A stretch of DNA of 64,000 nucleotides from positions 1-64,000 of the forward strand of contig CACWFV010000001.1 in the NCBI GenBank assembly GCA_902760315.1, in the 5' to 3' direction. Position 1 is the stretch's first letter. The number at the start of each line of letters is the position of its first letter. This DNA is from an uncultured Bacteroidales bacterium (lineage in GTDB: Bacteria > Bacteroidota > Bacteroidia > Bacteroidales > Bacteroidaceae). The notes under the pieces were generated by a model. It made no database searches and was not told where the DNA came from. It saw only the letters and a program-made list of their open reading frames with translations. Below, piece after piece: positions 59,089-64,000 of this stretch. Both the position numbers and the translations under genes were made by a program.

Positions 59089-59655
59089 TTACACAATTTC
59101 TATCTCATAAACATTGTATTCGTATGTGCCTTCTTCATCCTCTCTCATTTCCTCCCAGCTTCCGAACTCTTTCCCAAGCTGTTCTTTGAGCATAGCCAAT
59201 ACCTCATCCTGAGTGGCGAAATACTGGTCTTCGATATCCTCACCTGTCACCATGTATCGGTTGGTGTAGTACATTCCTTGGTCGTCGTTCGTTTCCAGAA
59301 GATTGCAGCCGATTTCCTCTGCGTAGTAGTAATGGTCAAGGCCGTACTTCTCTGCAAGCATCTTGAACATTTCCCTGCAGGGCGTCCAGCGTGTCGATGT
59401 CGTAAAGCGTACCTCGTTATTAGTCAGCTCATCCTCCAGATAGAACGTCCCCCCACAATGGATATTGTCGGTCTTCTCATCCTTGCCAAGCAAGTCCCTT
59501 ACTATCCATCCCAGCCAGTCGCTTTCAGACAGGTAGGTGTCAGGACCTAAATCCTTACGCTTGGTGTTAATGACTCTCTTCAAATCTGCCAGCAGCTTCT
59601 TCGCTTTCTCTGGCTCTCCTACAAACGTGTAGTCCGTAAAACAAGTATTTGCCAT
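59089..59655 (-). CDS. Api92-like/ferredoxin-like phage protein (DUF1281-related)
   Basis: A 188-residue protein starting MANTCFTDYTFVGEPEKAKK. LGWIVRDLLGKDE, VRFTTSTRWTPCREMFKMLA and the stretch HYYYAEEIGCNLLETNDDQG, then MYYTNRYMV are blocks of the Api92-like ferredoxin-fold proteins common on mobile elements, in which a T-x-W-x-P...Y-x-x-x-E-x-G pattern is usual. Function not established. It is the sole gene under early cassette 6. Confidence 0.65.
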   Translation of the reverse strand: MANTCFTDYTFVGEPEKAKKLLADLKRVINTKRKDLGPDTYLSESDWLGWIVRDLLGKDEKTDNIHCGGTFYLEDELTNNEVRFTTSTRWTPCREMFKMLAEKYGLDHYYYAEEIGCNLLETNDDQGMYYTNRYMVTGEDIEDQYFATQDEVLAMLKEQLGKEFGSWEEMREDEEGTYEYNVYEIEIV

Positions 59656-59682
59656 AATCTTGAAGTTTTGAATTGTTGTTAC

Positions 59683-59732
59683 TTATCTTATTTGCTACTT
59701 CAAAGGTACGAAAAGTTTATCAAATATGCAAG
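59683..59732 (-). promoter_or_regulatory. Early promoter/operator cassette 6 of 7
   Basis: Minus strand: CTTG at 59732-59729, TACCTTTG at 59708-59701, spacer 20. Repeats at 59683-59695 and 59717-59729, 34 bp apart. Drives the single gene 59089-59655. Confidence 0.85.
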
Positions 59733-59786
59733 TTTTCGGCCAGAAAGTTTTGAAGAATAACGTTAAAATACGTAAGCAAATCCACG

Positions 59787-59827
59787 TTAAAAAATGTAGC
59801 TGCCTATCATCCCTGACGAGCAGCTAC
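59787..59827 (-). terminator. Terminator upstream of cassette 6
   Basis: GTAGCTGC (59796-59803) and GCAGCTAC (59820-59827) pair, followed on the minus strand by ATTTTTTAA. Ends the transcript from cassette 7. Confidence 0.85.
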
Positions 59828-59870
59828 AACTTCAAAACTTAGCAAATTCCAGCGCATGGCGCTGTGTCTC

Positions 59871-60356
59871 TTATATTAACTCGATGGTCAATAAGCATTT
59901 CAGTGGGGTGTTGAGCGGTGTGCTGTCCCTCAGCATGTCGTTAGGCATGGGATGCCAGAACATACCGTAACCGAAACAGATTCCGCACCATCTCTGTATT
60001 CCTGGGCCTGGATGCTCCAGATAGAACGTGAGACTGTCCTTGTCGCTGTAGTTGGTCTTAGTCCGTACTATCCAGCCACTAAACACGTTCTTCTTGTCTG
60101 TGGTCTCTACAAAGTTGTGCTTGAACATTTCCCCAAGATATGCAGGCTTCATTGGAACCTCCATGTCCTGATTAGACACGTCGAGCGTCAGCTGTGCCCG
60201 ATACACCTTGCCACGCTCCATACTCCGGTGATGCAGCAGCTCATCGTATGCCAGATGAGGAAGCTGTGCCACCACCTTGTTCTGATCTTCATCCTGACAG
60301 AACTTCCAGCTGTCGTAACACTCTACAGTGAATCCCTGAATAGTCTCTTTGTTCAT
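59871..60356 (-). CDS. Phage protein of unknown function (161 residues)
   Basis: Starts MNKETIQGFTVECYDSWKFC. Beta-rich; VYRAQLTLDVSN, FSGWIVRTKTNYSDK and LTFYLEHPGPGIQRWCGICF. No family recognised. Last gene of the cassette 7 operon, just before a terminator. Confidence 0.6.
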   Translation of the reverse strand: MNKETIQGFTVECYDSWKFCQDEDQNKVVAQLPHLAYDELLHHRSMERGKVYRAQLTLDVSNQDMEVPMKPAYLGEMFKHNFVETTDKKNVFSGWIVRTKTNYSDKDSLTFYLEHPGPGIQRWCGICFGYGMFWHPMPNDMLRDSTPLNTPLKCLLTIELI

Positions 60357-60361
60357 AGTCC

Positions 60362-60697
60362 CTACATTTTATCGTGTTCGTAAATATACTTCCCGTAAAT
60401 CTTGGCCGTCCTGTATTCGAGGTTACACCCCTTACTGGCGTTCCAGCCGTGATCGAGATAGATGGCGTCACTCTGCAGCACTGCCGTCACACAGTGACCT
60501 AATGCCACTTCCTCCGGAGTCGTGCTGATATTCTGCCTGATGTCAAAGGTGCTAACCAGCTGGTCGTATTGCCTGAAGCGCGTATCGCTGCTGATGAGTT
60601 CCTTCAGGAGATTAATACGGTGCTTGGCCGCACGTTTCTTCTCTTCCATCGTCTTCTCCGTTCTGGAGTTGATGGGCGTCGCAATGTATAGTTTCAT
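60362..60697 (-). CDS. DUF4406/nucleoside deoxyribosyltransferase-like protein
   Basis: A 111-residue protein starting MKLYIATPINSRTEKTMEEK. DAIYLDHGWNASKGCNLEYR is the C-terminal signature of DUF4406-type proteins (D-A-I-x-x-L-x-G-W-x-x-S-x-G-x-x-x-E), which share the fold of nucleoside 2-deoxyribosyltransferases. A nucleotide-related role is likely; activity is not shown by the sequence. Confidence 0.75.
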   Translation of the reverse strand: MKLYIATPINSRTEKTMEEKKRAAKHRINLLKELISSDTRFRQYDQLVSTFDIRQNISTTPEEVALGHCVTAVLQSDAIYLDHGWNASKGCNLEYRTAKIYGKYIYEHDKM

Positions 60698-60744
60698 TCT
60701 CTTCTGTTTTATGGTGAAGAGGAAGGGGACAGGCCCCGTCCTCG

Positions 60745-61074
60745 TTATGCTGCTATCTCATTCATCAGAGCGTCAAGGTCGCTCTTCTCGATTTCCACGT
60801 CCTCACCGTCATCCCCATAGGCATTGATGAAGTTGATGGCGGCACCGTCACGCTCCCAGCCTGACAGGTCCTCGATATTGTTATAGGGAACCTCACTGTG
60901 TCTCATCTGCTGGTCACGCCACTCAGCATAGACCTCGTAATCTACCATGATGAGAAAACCGTCCTGCTCAAACTCTGCATCGGTGACAGTTGTCAACTGG
61001 CCTTCGATTTCAGTTCCGTTGATGCGGTCTGCGATGGCCTTGATTGTCTCTTTCTTCAAATTAATCTTCTGCAT
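60745..61074 (-). CDS. Phage protein of unknown function (109 residues)
   Basis: Starts MQKINLKKETIKAIADRING at 61074, eight bases after AAGGAGG. The frame runs to 61092 but that start overlaps the previous stop and the ribosome site is inside it. Acidic, with FLIMVDYEVYAEWRDQQMRH and a C-terminal EIEKSDLDALMNEIAA. Function unknown. Confidence 0.6.
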   Translation of the reverse strand: MQKINLKKETIKAIADRINGTEIEGQLTTVTDAEFEQDGFLIMVDYEVYAEWRDQQMRHSEVPYNNIEDLSGWERDGAAINFINAYGDDGEDVEIEKSDLDALMNEIAA

Positions 61075-61091
61075 AATTCCGTCCTCCTTCA

Positions 61092-61418
61092 TTAGTTCAA
61101 CAACATCGTAAGGTCGTAGGCGCCCATCGGGTCAGCCATCGTTCCACAGAAACTTGCGATAATCTGAACATCAATCGTGATGTCGTTCTCAGTATCGGTG
61201 AGGATATATCTGTAAACCTTGCGGTGGCCGCACTCTCCGAGGACTCCCTCGTACTCTGCGCTTATCAGTGACAGTTCCGATGTCTCAGGAACGGCCTTAG
61301 TGATATCGGCAACCAGCCCGTTTAGTCCACTCCAGTCAGTGTCGTGGTACATCTTTGACGTGGCCTTTGTCTGAGCAACTGCCTTATAAACTCTGTTGAT
61401 GATGGTTCTCTTTTGCAT
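61092..61418 (-). CDS. Phage protein of unknown function (108 residues)
   Basis: Starts MQKRTIINRVYKAVAQTKAT; has GECGHRKVYRYILTDTEND and VQIIASFCGTMADPMGAYDL. Function unknown. First gene after early cassette 7. Confidence 0.6.
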   Translation of the reverse strand: MQKRTIINRVYKAVAQTKATSKMYHDTDWSGLNGLVADITKAVPETSELSLISAEYEGVLGECGHRKVYRYILTDTENDITIDVQIIASFCGTMADPMGAYDLTMLLN

Positions 61419-61444
61419 AACTTCTAAGTTTTGAAGGGTTTCAC

Positions 61445-61494
61445 TTATCTTATTTGCTATTACAAAGATACAAAGTTTTTATCAAATATGCAAG
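61445..61494 (-). promoter_or_regulatory. Early promoter/operator cassette 7 of 7
   Basis: Minus strand: CTTG at 61494-61491, TATCTTTG at 61470-61463, spacer 20. Repeats at 61445-61457 and 61479-61491, 34 bp apart. Drives 61418 to 59871. Confidence 0.85.
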
Positions 61495-61542
61495 TTTTTA
61501 AGCAAGTTTTTTCGGAAAAATCATAAGTTTTTTTGAGAAAAA

Positions 61543-61565
61543 GGGGCACCCAAAGCGGATGCCCC
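61543..61565 (-). terminator. Terminator upstream of cassette 7
   Basis: GGGGCA (61543-61548) pairs with TGCCCC (61560-61565); on the minus strand the stem is followed by five T. It ends the transcript whose last gene stops at 61639. Confidence 0.8.
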
Positions 61566-61638
61566 AGACGGCTGCTTCCCCTCATTCAAAACTTCCCGTG
61601 TAGCAAATAAGGTAAGTACTGAGGAAGCGCAACTGCCG

Positions 61639-61920
61639 TCAGAAGATTACGATGATTGGTATGACAGTCCCGCTCAGCTGCTGTTCTACTGTCACATAGT
61701 GATGCAGCTCATTTGCGGTGCAGTACTCTACCACTTCATCAAGACAGAACAAAGAAGCCTGGTCAGGATTGAGCGCACTCGACTTCACCTTGATTTTCGG
61801 TACGTCCGTGCCGTCATTGTAGTCCTCGACTTCACAATAGCAGCCTTCCACTGCTGTCCTCTCAAGCTCCCTGCGAAGCTCTGCGGCAAAGAACCGCATT
61901 TGTGGTTGGTCATGTTCCAT
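61639..61920 (-). CDS. Small phage protein, 93 residues
   Basis: Starts MEHDQPQMRFFAAELRRELE; ends in a hydrophobic VTVEQQLSGTVIPIIVIF. Acidic middle with two cysteines. Last gene of its string. Function unknown. Confidence 0.55.
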   Translation of the reverse strand: MEHDQPQMRFFAAELRRELERTAVEGCYCEVEDYNDGTDVPKIKVKSSALNPDQASLFCLDEVVEYCTANELHHYVTVEQQLSGTVIPIIVIF

Positions 61921-61922
61921 AA

Positions 61923-62366
61923 TTACTTTCTCCTATTATTTGGTTCGTTTTGTATCTGTGGCACCTCCATCTGAATATACAACTCTAACTTGGACTTGAC
62001 AGACTCAGCAAGCTCCAGTCCGTGCTCTCCCCAGAACTGACCTTCCTTGAATTTGTTGGTCTCTCGGTCATAGGAGATACAGCAGAAGTTATGTTCCTTG
62101 TCAACCATGCTGAGCCGTGGGTGTCCCCAATAGCTGTCAATCTTCACTCTCGGAATCTGCCAGTAGTCCCCTCTCTCCTTGTCTTCATCAAAGACTGGAG
62201 CAACGAAGCTCACCTCAATCACCTGCGGCTTCTCTGGATGCAGGAACTTTTCAACCTTGTTTGCCCAGAAATCATCTGGTCTTACCCATTCTTCGAGTAG
62301 CCAGTTCTTCTGTGCATACTCCTTGGCAAAACGGAGCATGGCCTTGTTTGCTATACTTGTATTCAT
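61923..62366 (-). CDS. Phage protein of unknown function (147 residues)
   Basis: Starts MNTSIANKAMLRFAKEYAQK; contains WVRPDDFWANKVEKFL, VIEVSFVAPVFDEDKERGDY and FKEGQFWGEHGLELAESVKS. Compact mixed fold expected. No family recognised. Confidence 0.6.
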   Translation of the reverse strand: MNTSIANKAMLRFAKEYAQKNWLLEEWVRPDDFWANKVEKFLHPEKPQVIEVSFVAPVFDEDKERGDYWQIPRVKIDSYWGHPRLSMVDKEHNFCCISYDRETNKFKEGQFWGEHGLELAESVKSKLELYIQMEVPQIQNEPNNRRK

Positions 62367-62569
62367 GACCTCATTGATTTTAATATGTAATACATTATTG
62401 CCCTTCTCATTCTACGTAATTCCTTGGTTTCCGTCTTCACTATCAGCCAGAGCATAAAATCCAGCAGCTTGAAGAGTATGAAGAACGGCAGTTCAAGCAG
62501 GGAGAAGATTACCGTCTGGATTGGATGGCGAACCATCCAGCGTACCTGATCGTCTGTAGGTCTCTTCAT
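62363..62569 (-). CDS. Small phage membrane protein, 68 residues
   Basis: One or two hydrophobic segments (QTVIFSLLELPFFILFKLLD and FMLWLIVKTE) between basic ends (MKRPTDDQVRWMVRHP, KELRRMRRAIMYYI). Its stop overlaps the next start. Function unknown. Confidence 0.6.
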   Translation of the reverse strand: MKRPTDDQVRWMVRHPIQTVIFSLLELPFFILFKLLDFMLWLIVKTETKELRRMRRAIMYYILKSMRS

Positions 62570-62572
62570 GGC

Positions 62573-63274
62573 TCAGTCAATCAGTTTGAATGAATATGCC
62601 AGCACCCACGGATTTCTCTCCCATGTGCCTTTCCCAGATATCTTGTTGATAAGGACAGCGTAGGCTATCTGTGCCGTCTCTGCCATGTATTCGTCTGGGT
62701 CACTCTCAGCCCACGGGTCCTCTATTCCCTCACGGAACTTCGGCAGAGTCCACACGTTATGGTCGGTATAAGGCTGTGGAGAAAGGTCGTTCCAGTCCTG
62801 CTTGTGATACTGTCGCCATGTTACGGGGATGATTCCCTCCTTGCGGCAATCCTCTTCACTGATATCCTGAAGCCTCTGAAGCCGGACGTTGGTAATCTCA
62901 ACGTGCCTTTTCATCAGGTCGGCCCTAACGAACATCTTGTTAGTCCATCCTTTTGTCATTCCAGCAGTTCTTTGCTTTCCCTTTTCATAAACAGCATGAT
63001 TGAACAGAAGAAAATCCTTATATCTCTGAGCAATGGCCACGACATCACCGACCTTGAACTTCGGCACGATGGTATAGGTGTCGAGAAGCGCACCCTGCCA
63101 GTACTTCCTAACGATGAACTTGTCGTTCTCCAGATGAGGAACCACATATTCGCCTTCACCGAACTCTGTAGGCAGGACAGACAGGCATTTCTCTATTCGT
63201 CTCGTATCGGTCTTTATCCTATCAAAGACTGCCTGCTGCAGACCGAAACGCTCGTTGAACATGAACTTATCCAT
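62573..63274 (-). CDS. ASCH/PUA-like phage protein (233 residues)
   Basis: Starts MDKFMFNERFGLQQAVFDRI, then KTDTRRIE, followed by KFKVGDVVAIAQRYKDF and MFVRADLMKRHVEITNVRLQ, then RLQDISEEDCRKEGI. The order, a K-T-x-T-R-R motif, a G-D-V-V/V-A loop, and a I-T-N-V-R-x-x-R-L-Q-D-I-S-x-E-D-x-x-x-E-G strand pair, is that of ASCH-domain phage proteins, which bind nucleic acid or modified bases. Function in this phage is unknown. Confidence 0.75.
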   Translation of the reverse strand: MDKFMFNERFGLQQAVFDRIKTDTRRIEKCLSVLPTEFGEGEYVVPHLENDKFIVRKYWQGALLDTYTIVPKFKVGDVVAIAQRYKDFLLFNHAVYEKGKQRTAGMTKGWTNKMFVRADLMKRHVEITNVRLQRLQDISEEDCRKEGIIPVTWRQYHKQDWNDLSPQPYTDHNVWTLPKFREGIEDPWAESDPDEYMAETAQIAYAVLINKISGKGTWERNPWVLAYSFKLID

Positions 63275-63278
63275 AACT

Positions 63279-63560
63279 CTATTTCATTTCCTTTATGGTT
63301 ATACCAAATAACTTCCCCAGATAGTCAAGCCCAGCCTGACTGACATTATAGTAATACTCCTTGTTCCACTCTATGAATCGACGGGTGGCAAGGCCTATCT
63401 TCACAAGCTCTTCCCAATCCACGTCCTCCTTCTGTGTCGCATAGAAATTCCTGTAAGCTGAATACTTCCCGTCCTTCGGCAGCTTATTGATGTTGTTCAG
63501 CCCTACGGCGTGCTTCATCTTGCTTAGCTGGGAGAAGGACAGCTTTACGTCCTTATCCAT
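63279..63560 (-). CDS. Small phage protein with winged-helix look (93 residues)
   Basis: Starts MDKDVKLSFSQLSKMKHAVG. LVKIGLATRRFIEWNKEYYY and VSQAGLDYLGKLFGI are spaced like the recognition helix and wing of a small DNA-binding domain. No family name assigned. Confidence 0.5.
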   Translation of the reverse strand: MDKDVKLSFSQLSKMKHAVGLNNINKLPKDGKYSAYRNFYATQKEDVDWEELVKIGLATRRFIEWNKEYYYNVSQAGLDYLGKLFGITIKEMK

Positions 63561-63858
63561 GAGCCTCCTTCAGTTTACAGTCCTCGAACTCTTCACCACA
63601 CATACAGGACAGGCAATGACGGCATACCGTACAGATATCCTTATCCATCCGACTCTGAGGGTCAATCCTTGGCTTGTCGCATTTACACGCCTCCAGATGT
63701 ACGTCATCCGTTATGAACACATCGTCACCATCAGCCACCGCCTGTACGATTTCCTGTGAGCGCTTGGCGTCCACGCCATACGCAAGAGCTATGGCAAGAT
63801 AGACAGCCCCACACTCATGACAGCGCACAGCTAATATCGGCTTCTTGATGATGCTCAT
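63553..63858 (-). CDS. Cysteine-rich phage protein, 101 residues
   Basis: C-x2-C at residues about 13-16 (RCHECGAVY), then C-K-C and C-x2-C-x2-C-x1-C near the end (CTVCRHCLSCMCGEEF). Two or more zinc-binding knuckles are likely. The start overlaps the previous stop as ATGA. It overlaps the next gene by 8 bases. Confidence 0.6.
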   Translation of the reverse strand: MSIIKKPILAVRCHECGAVYLAIALAYGVDAKRSQEIVQAVADGDDVFITDDVHLEACKCDKPRIDPQSRMDKDICTVCRHCLSCMCGEEFEDCKLKEAHG

Positions 63859-64000
63859 ACGGTGCCTCCTTTCTGGTCCAGATCGTCTTCGATGGCTCTC
63901 TGAGCGAAAGCCTTTAACTTTTCTTCGTCACGCTCATCTGACTTAAAGATATTCTCGACATTATTGACGCACAGGGCACTATCCATGAGTTTGAGTTTCT
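63855..64000 (-). CDS. Partial phage gene at the window edge
   Basis: The last 47 codons of a gene whose start is outside the window: it reads MDSALCVNNVENIFKSDERD in the middle (an internal Met, not necessarily a start) and ends AIEDDLDQKGGTV at the TGA overlapping the next ATG. Acidic and helical. Function unknown. Confidence 0.5.
   Translation of the reverse strand, partial: KLKLMDSALCVNNVENIFKSDERDEEKLKAFAQRAIEDDLDQKGGTV

Larger units (their letters stand above)
11072..64000. mobile_element. Prophage (right end outside the window)
   Basis: From the interrupted host gene rightwards the window holds an integrase, holin, endolysin, fibre, portal-like, capsid and protease genes, a retroelement, and tens of small overlapping genes, nearly all on the minus strand. 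Gene starts here often have strong AAGGAGG-like ribosome sites, unlike the host genes. The left boundary is an estimate. No terminase or tape-measure gene was recognised, and the early region is still continuing at 64,000, so the element is longer than 53 kb. Confidence 0.9.

Noticed and set aside
59820-59850. TTCAAAACTTAGCAAATTCC as an eighth early cassette
   Set aside because: Only the leader-like part is present; there is no -7 box or 13-mer pair on the relevant strand.

Overview
The window comes from a Bacteroidales chromosome, most likely Prevotella or a close relative. The evidence is promoters of the TTTG / TAnnTTTG type, few strong Shine-Dalgarno sites in the host genes, a secreted M6-type protease with a Prevotella-style C-terminal tail, and a tdk, rsmI, TetR-fabG gene content typical of the order. 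Positions 1 to about 11,070 are host DNA and the rest is one prophage that runs off the right edge. All statements about families are from motif recognition by eye; no database search was possible.

Host part. It starts with the C-terminal end of a probable GH2 glycosidase, then a sugar nucleotidyltransferase and a DHH-family NrnA-like phosphoesterase. A gene-free stretch (2191-3122) follows that holds an inverted-repeat-bounded element, a triple GACGGCCGTC palindrome and the remnant of a YqaA/DedA-like membrane protein gene. Next are the M6-type protease, a coiled-coil lipoprotein, divergent rsmI and tdk with almost no leaders, tRNA-Lys, an initiator-type tRNA-Met, a TetR regulator, fabG and a four-helix membrane protein. 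The last host gene overlaps the start of what looks like an RluA-type pseudouridine synthase, whose reading frame is lost after about ten codons, where the prophage begins.

Prophage part. A tyrosine integrase (+) sits at the left end; every other recognised phage gene is on the minus strand. Reading in transcription order (right to left): small early genes (59-64 kb); protease/scaffold, major capsid, a tail-tube-like protein, portal-like and adaptor proteins (53-59 kb); a 4025-residue tail or fibre protein; smaller fibre proteins; a diversity-generating retroelement (variable protein, template repeat, reverse transcriptase; 32.5-37.2 kb); many small genes including a DEDDh exonuclease, a PD-(D/E)XK-like nuclease and an ADP-ribosyltransferase-like protein; a lysis module of holin, S-adenosylmethionine synthetase, lipoprotein, endolysin and a candidate single-chain spanin (21-25 kb); and DUF932, sliding-clamp-like and ParB-like proteins with small accessory genes.

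The two strongest signals are these. (1) The retroelement: a 123-bp template repeat aligns without gaps to the 3' end of the variable fibre gene, and by hand count 24 of 26 differences fall at template adenines. (2) Seven near-identical promoter/operator cassettes spread over the prophage, each with two copies of the 13-mer TTATCnnATnTGC-like repeat exactly 34 bp apart around the -7 box, which suggests one regulator controls seven early transcripts. No terminase, tape-measure, DNA polymerase or classical CI-type repressor was recognised; they may lie beyond 64 kb.
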